A stretch of DNA of 64,000 nt from Andreesenia angusta. Lineage in GTDB: Bacteria; Bacillota; Clostridia; Tissierellales; Gottschalkiaceae. A program made the translations under genes and the position numbers. This document shows positions 41,724-51,138 of the stretch, in pieces. Within the stretch, counting starts at the first letter, position 1, and each line of letters opens with the position of its first letter. The notes below the pieces were generated by a model. It was not told where the DNA came from and did no database searches. It saw only the letters and a program-made list of their open reading frames with translations. The stretch spans positions 62,001-126,000 of the forward strand of contig NZ_MKIE01000002.1 of assembly GCF_001855385.1 (NCBI RefSeq). The letters are read 5' to 3'.

Positions 41724-42840
41724 AATCCACAAGACTATAGGAGTATGCAGATTCATATATAACTTCTATATATCTGAAAATGAAAAGTCTTATAAAGAAG
41801 AAAAAGGCTTTATATCAGGCTACGACTTTTCTAAGTGGATAAATAACAACTATGTTCCAAACAATCCAGATATGGCTTGGATAAAAGAAATGTCTTCAAA
41901 AGCAGTTAAACAGTCAATAATGAATTGCGAAAGAGCATACAAACGTTTTTTCAAAGGTGAATCTAGGTATCCTAGATTTAAAAAGAAGAAAAAACAAAAT
42001 GTAAAAGCGTATTTTCCGAAGAATAATAAAAGCGACTTGACCGTAGAAAGGCATAGGATAAAAATACCTACGCTTGGATGGACAAGGCTGAAAGAAAAAG
42101 CATTTATTCCGGTAGGCGCAACTGTAAAAAGCTGCACAGTTAGCCAAAAATCAAACCGATACTTCATATCGGTGCTTGTAGAAGAACAGGAACATCAAAA
42201 ACTTGAAGATTTCAACGAAGGCATAGCTATAGACTTAGGGCTTAAGGAATTTGCAGTTATGAGTAATGGCGAAAGAAAAAAGAATATCAATAAAACAAGC
42301 AAAATAAAGAAGCTTGAAAAGAAGTTAAAGAGGGAGCAGAGGAAGCTTTCTAGAAAATTTGAAGCATTAAAAATACGAAAAAAGAAAGGTGGTGAATCTG
42401 CTACTCGAAACAATATAGTAAAACAGACAATAGTGGTGCAGAAGCTTCACATGCGACTTGCAAATATAAGGACAAACTATATAAACCATATAGTAGATGA
42501 CATACTAAAGCGAAAACCAAGCTTTGTAGCTGTAGAAGACCTTAACGTAAGAGGTATGATGAAGAATCGACACTTAGCTAAGGCAGTGGCGAATCAGAAG
42601 TTTTATGAGTTTAGGACAAAACTAACATATAAAGCCATAGTTAGCGGAATAGAAGTCAGGATAGTTGATAGATGGTATCCTAGCTCCAAGACTTGCAGTG
42701 AATGTGGCTTTATAAAAAAAGATTTGAAACTGAAAGACAGGACTTTTATTTGCGAATGTGGTGCAAAGATAGACAGAGATCTAAATGCCGCATATAACTT
42801 AGCTAAGACCGATAAGTATAAGATAGCTAAACTTAAATAG
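41662..42840 (+). CDS. tnpB: TnpB RNA-guided nuclease (IS607-associated)
   Basis: 392 residues. RuvC-like catalytic residues intact: Asp191 in AIDLGLKEFAV, Glu292 in VAVEDLNVRGMM, Asp373 in IDRDLNAAYNLA. Zinc ribbon CSECGF (345-350) and CECG (364-367). Basic bridge-like helix KKLEKKLKREQRKLSRK. TnpB uses an RNA from the element right end to cut the donor site left after excision. ATG 41662 follows AAGAAGGTGAAAGAAG; overlaps the tnpA C-terminal frame. Downstream 160 bases hold the likely omega-RNA scaffold. Confidence 0.94.
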   Translation: MKKSIRAYKTEIYPTESQKVKIHKTIGVCRFIYNFYISENEKSYKEEKGFISGYDFSKWINNNYVPNNPDMAWIKEMSSKAVKQSIMNCERAYKRFFKGESRYPRFKKKKKQNVKAYFPKNNKSDLTVERHRIKIPTLGWTRLKEKAFIPVGATVKSCTVSQKSNRYFISVLVEEQEHQKLEDFNEGIAIDLGLKEFAVMSNGERKKNINKTSKIKKLEKKLKREQRKLSRKFEALKIRKKKGGESATRNNIVKQTIVVQKLHMRLANIRTNYINHIVDDILKRKPSFVAVEDLNVRGMMKNRHLAKAVANQKFYEFRTKLTYKAIVSGIEVRIVDRWYPSSKTCSECGFIKKDLKLKDRTFICECGAKIDRDLNAAYNLAKTDKYKIAKLK

Positions 42841-43002
42841 CACTTATACATGTACCGATGGCTAGTCGGGAATTAAAGACTGTGGAGAGCTATACAAACT
42901 GTAGTAGACAGCTTTTGAACAAAAGCGTCGAGAGCGGGGTTCTTTGAAGCAGTAACAGTCTCGGCATAGATAAACACAATTGTCTATGTTTTGAGTAGCA
43001 GG
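42841..43002 (+). ncRNA. Probable omega-RNA scaffold (right end of the IS607 element)
   Basis: Non-coding segment after tnpB with GCTTTTG-AA-CAAAAGC (42911-42926) and CATAGA-N12-TCTATG (42965-42988) hairpins, ending at the proposed element boundary. In TnpB systems the scaffold covers the right end and the guide is the adjoining flank, which here is the fliK leader and start codon (43003 onward). Placement follows from family knowledge; transcription was not seen. Confidence 0.55.
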
Positions 43003-43008
43003 TGTAAA

Positions 43009-44460
43009 ATGAATATAGCTAATATGATGTTTCAAAACAATGTACAGCCGGCCAGCCCCAAAAGCCAAAAGCTCAAGCAATCAGGCACAAGCTCTTTTGA
43101 GTCGCTGCTCTCTAAGGTTGGTGAAGGCAAAGCTCAGACAGAGCCTAAAAGCGAAGCACCTAAGTCTTCAGGGCAGTCGGAGAACGTAGGGCAGAAAAAT
43201 CCGGAGCTGAAAGAGACAGTGAAGGAGTCGCCTGGTGAAAGAGGAGAAAGCAGCAACTCGGGAAGCCAGAACGTCAAGACTGAAAAGACTGAGAAGAGCC
43301 TCTCTGAAAAGCTAGAGGAGCTTGAAGCCGCCATAGCCAGCGGAGACAGCCAGAAAGTGGAATCCATCTTTGCAGAGCTTATAGCGTTTCTTGGGCTGGA
43401 GCTTTCAGGCGAGATTCAAATTGCAGACCCAGTGGAGCTGAAACAGCAGGTGGAAGAGCTGATGGCAAAGCTTGAGCAGCTGATTTCAAGCGGAGAAGGG
43501 AAGCTCACCAAGCTAGATCTAGAGAATATATCCTCAGGGCTTGAAGTGGTAAAAGAGCTGATAGCTCCCCTAAAAGAAGGTCACGAGCATATATTCAAAG
43601 AGCTAAGCGCAAAGCTTGAGGACTTAAGCACAAAGCTTGAGCAGAAAGTAGGACTAGAAGCGCCAGAGGTTATTGCTGAAGAAACAGCAGAAACTCCGGA
43701 AGCGCCAAAGACTTCTGAAGCAAGTGACAGCAAACACGAAGACAAAGCCGCAAAAGTGCCAGAGGAAGACGGCGCAGAGCAACATGAGCTTGTAGCTAAG
43801 TCAGAAGATGCGGTAAAGCTTGAGACAAAATCGGTGGACCTCGATACCAGCGCCAAGGCGGTGGAAAGTGTGCCAAAGGAGATACTTCCAAAGGAAATAA
43901 TTCCAAAGGATATTTCCACAAAGCTGGAGTTTGAAAAAGTGGTGATAAACCAGAATATGAAACTCGAGATGAACCACAACATGCATACGGTCATAAACAA
44001 AGAGGTGACTGTGGAGCAGAACTACCTTAACATGGACAAGCTGGACATAATAAAGCAGATAAGCGCCAAGATGAAGTTAAACGGCGGAGACACCATGAAC
44101 GAGATCAAGATGAAGCTGACACCGGAGTCTCTAGGAGAGCTGACCATAAAGGTCACACTTGAAAGAGGGATTATCTCTGCAAGGGCTATAGTTGAAAACC
44201 CTTATGTGAAGCAGGTAATGGAGTCCAATATGGCTGAGCTTAAGCAGAACCTCAAGTCTCAGGGTATAAACTTCGACCAGATAGACGTATTCGTGGGAGA
44301 GGACCCAGATGAAAGGCGTCAAACAGGAGAGAGCTATCAGGACCAGAACAGAAAGAAGAAGAGAGCTCTAGGGGGTATAGAAGAGCTTGATCTAGAGGAA
44401 GCAGGCAGAATAATTGGAGAGGACATACTGTCTTCAGAGAGAGTAGACACGATAATTTAG
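43009..44460 (+). CDS. fliK: Flagellar hook-length control protein FliK
   Basis: 483 residues. Gln/Ser/Glu-rich, low-complexity ruler region followed by the Flg_hook domain (about 350-470): [39 protein letters not shown] and a closing VFVGEDPDE. Controls hook length and flips FlhB specificity. ATG 43009 follows CAGGTGT, whose first bases come from the proposed IS607 junction, so its ribosome site abuts the element. TTG 42991 would start inside the element. Confidence 0.92.
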   Translation: MNIANMMFQNNVQPASPKSQKLKQSGTSSFESLLSKVGEGKAQTEPKSEAPKSSGQSENVGQKNPELKETVKESPGERGESSNSGSQNVKTEKTEKSLSEKLEELEAAIASGDSQKVESIFAELIAFLGLELSGEIQIADPVELKQQVEELMAKLEQLISSGEGKLTKLDLENISSGLEVVKELIAPLKEGHEHIFKELSAKLEDLSTKLEQKVGLEAPEVIAEETAETPEAPKTSEASDSKHEDKAAKVPEEDGAEQHELVAKSEDAVKLETKSVDLDTSAKAVESVPKEILPKEIIPKDISTKLEFEKVVINQNMKLEMNHNMHTVINKEVTVEQNYLNMDKLDIIKQISAKMKLNGGDTMNEIKMKLTPESLGELTIKVTLERGIISARAIVENPYVKQVMESNMAELKQNLKSQGINFDQIDVFVGEDPDERRQTGESYQDQNRKKKRALGGIEELDLEEAGRIIGEDILSSERVDTII

Positions 44461-44470
44461 GAGGGATACG

Positions 44471-44857
44471 ATGGACGGAGTAAACAACAACACAGCGACC
44501 CAATCAACTACACAGGCCGCGCAGAGCACTGCCAATAAGAGCGGCACGATAACAGGAAACAATTCGGCGCTTGGAAAAGACGCATTTCTTCAGCTCCTAG
44601 TGGCACAGCTTCAGAATCAGGACCCGCTAAGCCCTATGGAGGACAAGGACTTTATAGCCCAGATGGCGCAGTTCTCGTCGCTAGAGCAGATGCAGGACTT
44701 GAACAAGAATATGCAGGTGTCGCAGCTGGAGATAGTGCTTGCACTTAACGAGCTTATAGAGAAGTTCGACGCCAGCCAGAAGCAGATGAACGAGACGCTT
44801 GAGTCGATAAAGGAGTCGCTGAGCGCTGGAAACGCTGCAAAGGCATATGGTGAATAA
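44471..44857 (+). CDS. flgD: Flagellar hook assembly (capping) protein FlgD
   Basis: 128 residues. [28 protein letters not shown] and [12 protein letters not shown] are the conserved N-terminal FlgD_ro motif; the C-terminal tudor/Fn3 part of enteric FlgD is lacking, as in most Firmicutes. GGAGGG ribosome site. Overlaps the next gene by 11 bases. Confidence 0.93.
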   Translation: MDGVNNNTATQSTTQAAQSTANKSGTITGNNSALGKDAFLQLLVAQLQNQDPLSPMEDKDFIAQMAQFSSLEQMQDLNKNMQVSQLEIVLALNELIEKFDASQKQMNETLESIKESLSAGNAAKAYGE

Positions 44858-45227
44858 AGTGAACAGAGTGGATCTGCAGAGAGTCGACATGCAGAGCATC
44901 AGAAGAGCGCAGGGGAGACTCAAGCAGGAAGCGCCGAAATCGTGCTTCGACGAGATGCTCAAGGAGGCAAGCACCGGTATAAAGTTTTCAAAGCATGCAG
45001 AATCCAGGCTAAAGAGCAGAGACGTGCAGCTTGACCAAAGTCAGATTCAGAGGATGGAGCAGGCACTTGAAAAGGCCGAGGCAAAAGGTGTAAGAGACAC
45101 TCTGCTTATTATGGACAATATGGCTTTTATAGCCAACACCAAGAGCAGGACGATAATAACCACAGTTCCTAAGGAGAGTATGGAAGAGAACATATTCACC
45201 AATATAGATGGGGCTGTGATAATATAG
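44847..45227 (+). CDS. TIGR02530-type flagellar operon protein
   Basis: 126 residues with [18 protein letters not shown] [17 protein letters not shown] and [18 protein letters not shown], the pattern of the small protein found between flgD and flgE in Firmicute flagellar operons. Function not known. Starts within flgD (ATG 44847). Confidence 0.88.
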   Translation: MVNKVNRVDLQRVDMQSIRRAQGRLKQEAPKSCFDEMLKEASTGIKFSKHAESRLKSRDVQLDQSQIQRMEQALEKAEAKGVRDTLLIMDNMAFIANTKSRTIITTVPKESMEENIFTNIDGAVII

Positions 45228-45298
45228 GCTGGACCTTACAGAGGAGGCTTATTGCGCTGGAACGACAGAAGGCGTGAAAAACAAGAGGAGGCTACAAT

Positions 45299-46660
45299 AT
45301 GTTAAGAGCTATGTACACAGGTGTGTCGGGACTTAGGACGCATCAGTCAAAGATGGACGTAATAGGAAACAATATAGCGAATGTAAACACAGTGGGATAC
45401 AAGAGAAGCACGGCTACTTTCAAGGAGCTGTTCACCCAGACGCTTCAGGGGGCTTCAGGGGCTCAGGGAGGGCTTGCCGGAACAAACCCACAGCAGGTAG
45501 GGCTTGGAGTTACACAGGGAGCGACAACTGTTATACACACCCAGGGAGCTGCTCAGACTACAGACAACCCGCTTGACGCCATGATAGACGGAAACTCGTT
45601 CTTTATGGTTTCAAACGACCCAGGATTTTTGAACCGCTTCTACACAAGGGCTGGAAACTTCCAGATAGACGAGCAGGGAACGCTTGCAACTCCAGATGGA
45701 TATAAGGTGCTTGGATACAAGATGAACGACGATGGCACAGTTTCACAGGAGCCTGGAGAGCTTATAGTAAATAAGGCAGATACTATGGAGCCTACAACTA
45801 CTAAGAATATAGATTTATTAGGGAATCTTAATTCGAATATGGCTATGGTTGATGGGACTGGTAAACTATTGGACGCAGAGGCCAGGACGAGATATATGGA
45901 CACTAGAATATATGATTCACTTGGAAATAGCTATACTGTTAAATTAAAGGTTTTTAGAGATGCAATTCAATCAGGTACTCCAGGAGCTTACACTGGCTAT
46001 AGTAATCCTAGTTGGAAGTTGAGTCTTGATTCTATAAAAGATGCAAACGGTCAAGCTTTATCAGCTCCTGCTACTCCAGCACTAGATCCAGTTTCTGTTG
46101 CGCTTACTTTTGGAGTTGATGGAAATTTTACTGGAGTGGATACAGCGAATTTGAAGATAACGGGGGCGACAGATAAGGCTTTTGGAACAAAAGATCCAGC
46201 AACTGGGCTATACGATGGTACTATAAAAATCGACCTCTCCAAAATCACCCAATACGGCACCGACTTTACCATAGAGGCCAAAAGAAAAGACGGTAATACA
46301 GCTGGAAGTGTGGACTCTTTCGCCATAAACAACAAGGGAGAGCTTGTGGCTAGGTACACCAATGGAGAGCCAAAGGTGCTGGGGATACTGGCGCTTGCCA
46401 AGTTCGAAAACAACGCAGGGCTTGAGAAGGTAGGCGGAAACCTCTACCAGGACAGCAGAAACTCAGGAGACCCTGTGCTTGGAAGGGCAGGCCAGCAGGG
46501 CTACGGAACTATTTCAAACGGAAGGCTAGAGATGTCCAACGTGGACCTTTCCTACGAGTTTACAGAGATGATAACTACACAGAGAGGATTCCAGGCCAAC
46601 TCCAGGATAATCTCTACAAGTGACGAGATACTCCAAGAGCTTGTAAACCTTAAGAGATAG
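45299..46660 (+). CDS. flgE: Flagellar hook protein FlgE
   Basis: 453 residues. N-terminal MLRAMYTGVSGLRTHQSKMD and NNIANVNTVGYKRS, hook D1 elements, and C-terminal EFTEMITTQRGFQANSRIIS: D0 helices at both ends. Between about 45800 and 46230 the codons become A/T-rich (TTA, GAT, AAT, TCT) unlike the AGA/CTT/GAC style of the rest; this is the exposed D2-like domain. GAGGAGG ribosome site. Confidence 0.96.
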   Translation: MLRAMYTGVSGLRTHQSKMDVIGNNIANVNTVGYKRSTATFKELFTQTLQGASGAQGGLAGTNPQQVGLGVTQGATTVIHTQGAAQTTDNPLDAMIDGNSFFMVSNDPGFLNRFYTRAGNFQIDEQGTLATPDGYKVLGYKMNDDGTVSQEPGELIVNKADTMEPTTTKNIDLLGNLNSNMAMVDGTGKLLDAEARTRYMDTRIYDSLGNSYTVKLKVFRDAIQSGTPGAYTGYSNPSWKLSLDSIKDANGQALSAPATPALDPVSVALTFGVDGNFTGVDTANLKITGATDKAFGTKDPATGLYDGTIKIDLSKITQYGTDFTIEAKRKDGNTAGSVDSFAINNKGELVARYTNGEPKVLGILALAKFENNAGLEKVGGNLYQDSRNSGDPVLGRAGQQGYGTISNGRLEMSNVDLSYEFTEMITTQRGFQANSRIISTSDEILQELVNLKR

Positions 46661-46671
46661 CAGTAGATAAA

Positions 46672-46697
46672 GCCTCCCCGCGTACATGCGGGGAGGC
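46672..46697 (+). other. Strong hairpin between flgE and flbD without T-run
   Basis: GCCTCCCCGC (46672-46681), loop GTACAT, GCGGGGAGGC (46688-46697), then AAAATAAA. No U tract, so it is more likely a processing or mRNA-stabilising stem that protects flgE than a terminator. Confidence 0.7.
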
Positions 46698-46717
46698 AAA
46701 ATAAAGGAGCGATTCAG

Positions 46718-46912
46718 ATGATAAGAGTCAACAGGCTAAACGGAGAGGAATTCATGGTAAACTGCGAGCTTATAGAGTTTATAGAGGAGACGCCGGATGT
46801 GGTTATAACACTTACTACAGGTAAGAAGATAGTCGTGCAGTCCACGATAGACGAGATAGTAAAAAAGATAATAGAGTACAAAAACAGCATTTACATATAT
46901 AGCGTTAAATAG
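46718..46912 (+). CDS. flbD: Flagellar protein FlbD
   Basis: 64 residues: IRVNRLNGEEFMVNCELIEF and TLTTGKKIVVQSTIDEIVKK, full FlbD family match; role in hook/motor assembly unclear. AAAGGAG ribosome site. Precedes motA. Confidence 0.94.
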   Translation: MIRVNRLNGEEFMVNCELIEFIEETPDVVITLTTGKKIVVQSTIDEIVKKIIEYKNSIYIYSVK

Positions 46913-46933
46913 ATATGAAAAAGAGGTGTAGAA

Positions 46934-47713
46934 ATGGATATAACAACGTTAATGGGCATCGTCCTCGGAGCAGGACTTATAATCTGGGGAATAGTTACAT
47001 CTGGAGACTTGGGAAACTATGTCGACGTTGCATCGATAATTCTAGTTATCGGTGGAACGATAACAGCAGTACTGGCGTCTTATCCTATGGAGAAACTCAA
47101 GAAGACTCTAACAATAACTAAAATAGCATTTCAAAACAGGAGTCACTCTCCTACAAACATAATGAAGGAGATAATAGAGCTTTCATCTGTAGCTAGAAGA
47201 GATGGACTGCTGGCGCTTGAAGAAGCAGGAAATAAGGCAGAAGACGAATTTCTGAAAAAAGGCATAATGCTTATAGTCGACGGGACAGACCCCGAGCTTG
47301 TAAGGAACATAATGGAGACAGAGCTAACTTTCCTAGAGGAAAGACATGCAGACGGTAGAGGCCTTTTCGATTCGATAGCTACATTTGCGCCTGCTTTCGG
47401 AATGATAGGTACGCTAATAGGACTTATAAACATGCTTCAAGGACTGGACGACCCAAGTACAGTAGGTCCCCAGATGTCAGTTGCACTTATAACCACTTTC
47501 TATGGCTCGGTGCTTGCGAATGCCTTTGGCATGCCGATATCCGCCAAGCTCAAGGTGAAGAGCAAGCAGGAAATACTTATGAAAGAGCTGATTGTGGAGG
47601 GGCTGCTTTCAATACAGGCTGGAGAGAACCCTAGAATAATAGAGGAGAAGCTGAAGACTTTCATACCTCCAGAGCTTAGAAGTGAAATGGGCAATTCAGG
47701 AGAAGGAGAATAG
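46934..47713 (+). CDS. motA: Flagellar stator protein MotA
   Basis: 259 residues, four membrane helices (residues 5-25, 30-50, about 150-170, 180-200), a cytoplasmic loop ARRDGLLALEEAG and GMIGTLIGLINMLQGLDDP. Proton channel with MotB. Within the operon, unlike Bacillus where motAB lie elsewhere. AAGAGGTG ribosome site. Confidence 0.97.
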   Translation: MDITTLMGIVLGAGLIIWGIVTSGDLGNYVDVASIILVIGGTITAVLASYPMEKLKKTLTITKIAFQNRSHSPTNIMKEIIELSSVARRDGLLALEEAGNKAEDEFLKKGIMLIVDGTDPELVRNIMETELTFLEERHADGRGLFDSIATFAPAFGMIGTLIGLINMLQGLDDPSTVGPQMSVALITTFYGSVLANAFGMPISAKLKVKSKQEILMKELIVEGLLSIQAGENPRIIEEKLKTFIPPELRSEMGNSGEGE

Positions 47714-47715
47714 AT

Positions 47716-48450
47716 ATGGCCAGAAAGAAAAAAGAGCAAGAGGCCCCAGGCGGTGCTCCTGAGTGGATGACTACCTACAGTGACCTTGTGACTCTTCTTT
47801 TATGCTTCTTCGTACTGCTGTTTGCTATGTCAGCCGTGGACGCCCAGAAGTTCAAGTCCGTGATGCAGTCCTTCCAGGGAGGAACTGGAGTCATGCCGGG
47901 GACGGGAACTATAGAGGAAAACGGGACGAGCACAGGGGGCGAAGATCCTCTAGTCACAGAGGAGATAAACCTATCTGAACTCAAGTCTTCCATAGACGAA
48001 TACAGCGAAGGTGAAGGGTTATCAGACAAGCTGCTGACTCAGATAGACGAGAGAGGGCTTATAATAAGGATGGTGGACACTGTGTTTTTCGAATCGGGGA
48101 GCGCAGACATAAAGCCGGAGACAGCGAGTCTGCTTGACTATGTGACAGACATACTCATAAGAGAAGAGTTTGCAGATAAGCACATAAAAATAGAGGGGCA
48201 TACCGACTCAGACCCTGTATCGGGAAATGGAAAGTACCCTACGAACTGGGAGCTCTCAGCTGCCAGAGCTACAAGTGTACTCAGGTACCTCGTAGAACAG
48301 AAAGGGATAGACGGCACAAGAGTGTCTTCGGCGGGATATGGATATTTTAGGCCGATAGCTCCTAACGATACCCCTGAGAACAAGTCCAAAAACAGAAGAG
48401 TCGACCTTGTGATACTCAGGACGAGCGAAGAAGACTTAGAGCCGAATTAA
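47716..48450 (+). CDS. motB: Flagellar stator protein MotB (OmpA-like)
   Basis: 244 residues. N-terminal WMTTYSDLVTLLLCFFVLLFAMS has the essential channel Asp, and the OmpA peptidoglycan-binding domain (about 120-240) shows FESGSADIKPE, IEGHTDSDPVSG and ELSAARATSVLRYL. Anchors the stator to cell wall. Two bases after motA. Confidence 0.97.
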   Translation: MARKKKEQEAPGGAPEWMTTYSDLVTLLLCFFVLLFAMSAVDAQKFKSVMQSFQGGTGVMPGTGTIEENGTSTGGEDPLVTEEINLSELKSSIDEYSEGEGLSDKLLTQIDERGLIIRMVDTVFFESGSADIKPETASLLDYVTDILIREEFADKHIKIEGHTDSDPVSGNGKYPTNWELSAARATSVLRYLVEQKGIDGTRVSSAGYGYFRPIAPNDTPENKSKNRRVDLVILRTSEEDLEPN

Positions 48451-48468
48451 TAGGGAGGGTAGCAGAAT

Positions 48469-48897
48469 ATGAACAAGAAGATAGGTGTCATAATAGGGGT
48501 TGTAGTTGTACTTGCCGTTGCGCTTGTACTTGGGGTTTTCTTTGGAATGAAGTACGCTGGAAACGGAGAGAAAGGCGGAGAGGTAGATATACTCTCTGAA
48601 ACTATAACGCAGATAGAAGTAGGGGAGATGTACTCTAATCTTTCGGAGAGCAAGAAAATAGCCAAGATGAACATAACAATAGCTGTAAACGATCCAGAGC
48701 TTCAAACGCTTATGGAGAGCAGAATGTCTGTAATAAAAGACGAGATAAACAAAGCTGTAAGAGGCAAGACAGAAGAGGATGTAGTTGGAGTGAATGGACA
48801 GGTGAATTTAAAAGCGGAGCTGCTTAAGAAACTGAAAGAAATTTTCAAGACAGAAGATATAGTAGACATATACTTCAATGAATTTATAGTACAGTAA
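48469..48897 (+). CDS. fliL: Flagellar basal-body-associated protein FliL
   Basis: 142 residues: one membrane helix (IGVIIGVVVVLAVALVLGVFF) followed by a SPFH-like extracytoplasmic domain ending VDIYFNEFIVQ. Supports stator function. AGGGAGGGTAGC precedes ATG. Confidence 0.92.
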   Translation: MNKKIGVIIGVVVVLAVALVLGVFFGMKYAGNGEKGGEVDILSETITQIEVGEMYSNLSESKKIAKMNITIAVNDPELQTLMESRMSVIKDEINKAVRGKTEEDVVGVNGQVNLKAELLKKLKEIFKTEDIVDIYFNEFIVQ

Positions 48898-48910
48898 GGA
48901 GGGAGGTATA

Positions 48911-49906
48911 TTGACGGAAATTTTATCGCAAAACGAGATAGACGCCCTGCTTAATGCCTTAAGCTCCGGAGAAGTAGATGTCAAGGAGATGCAGGAAGAG
49001 GAAGAGCGGGTAAGGATAAGGGAGTACGACTTCAAGAATCCGCAGAAAATTGCAAAAGACCAGCTAAAGACATTGGAGATCATTCATGAGAAGTTTGCGA
49101 GGCTGCTTCAGACATTTCTGTCGGGATACCTTAGGACTACATCCAAGTCGGCTGTAGAGACTGTGGACCAGTATGCATACAGCGAGTACGGGAACGCCAT
49201 ATCCAATCCCTCCTTTTTGAGCATAGTCAACTTTGAGCCCTTGGGAGGGCAGATAGTGGTTGACATATCTCCTAACCTGGCGTTTGTCATGATAGACAGG
49301 CTTCTAGGAGGCACTGGAGAGAACCCAGATGAAGTCAGGGGCTTCACAGAGATAGAGCTGCTGCTCTTGAAGAGGGTTATGAAAAAAGTAGTGGAGATAG
49401 TTGCAGAGGCATGGGAAGACGTCATATTCCTGACACCTAGGCTCGAGAAGATAGAGACGAACTCGCAGTTCGCGCAGATAGTTTCTCCGAACGAGACTGT
49501 CACTCTTATAACTCTCAGTCTGACTGTCGGGGAGGCGGAAGGCTTTATAAACATATGTATTCCCCATATGGTGTTGGAGCCGGTTTTGAACAAGCTGAGC
49601 ACTAAACTCTGGTTTTCGCTTACAAGCAGGCCGGTGACGGAAGAGGACAGAGATACGATAAAGCAAAAGATAGAGAACACTAAAGTGCCTGTAATAGCAG
49701 AACTAGGTAGAACCGTTCTGAATGTAGGAGAGATACTTAGCCTTAGGCGAGGGGATGTCTTTGCCTTGGACGATACAGCAGACAGCGAACTTAAGATAAA
49801 GGTAGGTCCTTACACTAAGTTCCATGGGAAGGCTGGAAAGTCTAAAAAAAGATTAGCTGTAAAAATCACTAAAGCGTATAAGGACGGTGAGGAAATAGAT
49901 GAATGA
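48911..49906 (+). CDS. fliM: Flagellar motor switch protein FliM
   Basis: 331 residues; N-terminal CheY-binding SQNEIDALLNALSSGE, CheC-like middle domain with FEPLGGQIVVDISPNLAFVMIDRLLGG, C-terminal SpoA (ELGRTVLNVGEILSLRRGD). TTG start after AGGAGGGAGG. Overlaps fliY. Confidence 0.97.
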   Translation: MTEILSQNEIDALLNALSSGEVDVKEMQEEEERVRIREYDFKNPQKIAKDQLKTLEIIHEKFARLLQTFLSGYLRTTSKSAVETVDQYAYSEYGNAISNPSFLSIVNFEPLGGQIVVDISPNLAFVMIDRLLGGTGENPDEVRGFTEIELLLLKRVMKKVVEIVAEAWEDVIFLTPRLEKIETNSQFAQIVSPNETVTLITLSLTVGEAEGFINICIPHMVLEPVLNKLSTKLWFSLTSRPVTEEDRDTIKQKIENTKVPVIAELGRTVLNVGEILSLRRGDVFALDDTADSELKIKVGPYTKFHGKAGKSKKRLAVKITKAYKDGEEIDE

Positions 49907-51110
49907 TAACAACCTAATGAGCCAGGATGAAATAAATGCACTGCTGAGCGGAATAAACACAGACGACGGTGGAAGCTCTGAAGATACAGGCAAGGGCGAG
50001 TCGCTGCTTTTAAACGACATGGAAAAAGACGCTCTTGGCGAAGTCGGAAACATAAGCATGGGAACTGCTGCTACAACTCTTTTCACGCTGCTAGGACAGA
50101 AGGTAAACATAACTACGCCCAAGGTGGAGATAACGACTCTATCCAAGCTGGGAGACAAGTACCCTGTTCCGTTTGTGGCAGTGGACGTAAAGTACAAGGT
50201 GGGGCTGGAAGGCTCCAACATACTGGTCTTAAGAGCCAGGGACGTAAAGATAATAGCCAGCTTGATGATGGGCGGCGACGGACACGACATAGACGAGGAA
50301 AGCCCGGTCTCAGAGATAGACCTAAGCGCCATCTCCGAGGCCATGAACCAGATGGTGGGGTCAGGGGCCACATCGCTCTCAGAGATGTTTGGAAAGACGA
50401 TAGACATAGATCCGCCTAGGGCATTTCAGATAAACTTAGACGACGAGTCACTGGGAGACCTTTTTGAAACCGCCGAAGACCAGCTTGTGAAGGTCTCGTT
50501 CAGAATGGTGGTAGGGGATTTAATAGACAGCGAGATAATGCAGCTGCTTCCTATAGAATTTGCAAGAGAGATAGTCTCGAGGCTTCTAGGTTCAGCCACA
50601 GGCGAGGCGGAAGCTCCTGTAGAGGAGACACCGGTACAAGCAGAGCCTGAAATACCTGCTCCAGAACCTGTAGTAGAACAGGCAAAGCCAGAGCCTAGAC
50701 AAGCGCCTGCTCCTGAGCCAGTTCAAAAAACTGTAGAAAAAAGAGAGCCTAGAAGGTATAATGAAGAAATAGAGAGGCCTTCAAGGAGAGAGCCTGTTAC
50801 TGTAAAGACTTTGGACTTTGAAGAGTTTGAACCTGAAGAAGAATATGTATACCATGAAAGCATAGACCTAGTGAACGAAATACCTGTAGAGGTGAGCGTG
50901 GAACTTGGAAGGACTATGAGAACCATAGGAGAGATACTCGACTACGGTCCTGGAACTATAATAGAGCTGGAGAAGCTCTTGGGAGAGCCGCTTGACATAT
51001 ACGCAAACGGCAAGATGATAGCTAAAGGAGAAGTCGTGGTAATAGAAGACAATTTTGGAGTCAGGGTAACTGAAATAGTTCATCCGTCGAAGAGAATAAA
51101 AAACAGATAA
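49899..51110 (+). CDS. fliY: Flagellar switch phosphatase FliY (FliN/CheC fusion)
   Basis: 403 residues. CheY-P-binding N-terminus (SQDEINALLSGI), CheC-like domain with two phosphatase signatures (DALGEVGNISMG and SAISEAMNQMVG, pattern D/S-x3-E-x2-N), a Pro/Glu linker (about 245-320) and a C-terminal FliN/SpoA domain (VSVELGRTMRTIGEIL). Removes phosphate from CheY at the switch. Confidence 0.96.
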   Translation: MNDNNLMSQDEINALLSGINTDDGGSSEDTGKGESLLLNDMEKDALGEVGNISMGTAATTLFTLLGQKVNITTPKVEITTLSKLGDKYPVPFVAVDVKYKVGLEGSNILVLRARDVKIIASLMMGGDGHDIDEESPVSEIDLSAISEAMNQMVGSGATSLSEMFGKTIDIDPPRAFQINLDDESLGDLFETAEDQLVKVSFRMVVGDLIDSEIMQLLPIEFAREIVSRLLGSATGEAEAPVEETPVQAEPEIPAPEPVVEQAKPEPRQAPAPEPVQKTVEKREPRRYNEEIERPSRREPVTVKTLDFEEFEPEEEYVYHESIDLVNEIPVEVSVELGRTMRTIGEILDYGPGTIIELEKLLGEPLDIYANGKMIAKGEVVVIEDNFGVRVTEIVHPSKRIKNR

Positions 51111-51138
51111 TTTTCACTGATGAGGAGGAATAGAAAAA

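Larger units (their letters stand above)
40987..43002 (+). mobile_element. IS607-family insertion element (tnpA frameshifted, tnpB intact)
   Basis: About 2.0 kb lying between the ylxF/motE-like gene and fliK. It carries a serine-recombinase TnpA with MerR-like HTH followed by an overlapping TnpB. Proposed ends are the CAGG tetranucleotides at 40985-40988 and 42999-43002, which would reunite as one CAGG on removal; IS607 elements recombine at a GG dinucleotide and have no terminal inverted repeats. The ends are inferred, not proved. The element has the same orientation as the operon and contains no obvious strong terminator. Confidence 0.8.

Noticed and set aside
41662..42840. TldR-type nuclease-dead flagellar repressor
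   Set aside because: All three RuvC acidic residues and the zinc ribbon are present, so it is a standard TnpB by sequence.
42841..43002. CRISPR-like array near tnpB
   Set aside because: No spaced repeats; the segment is a single structured element end.
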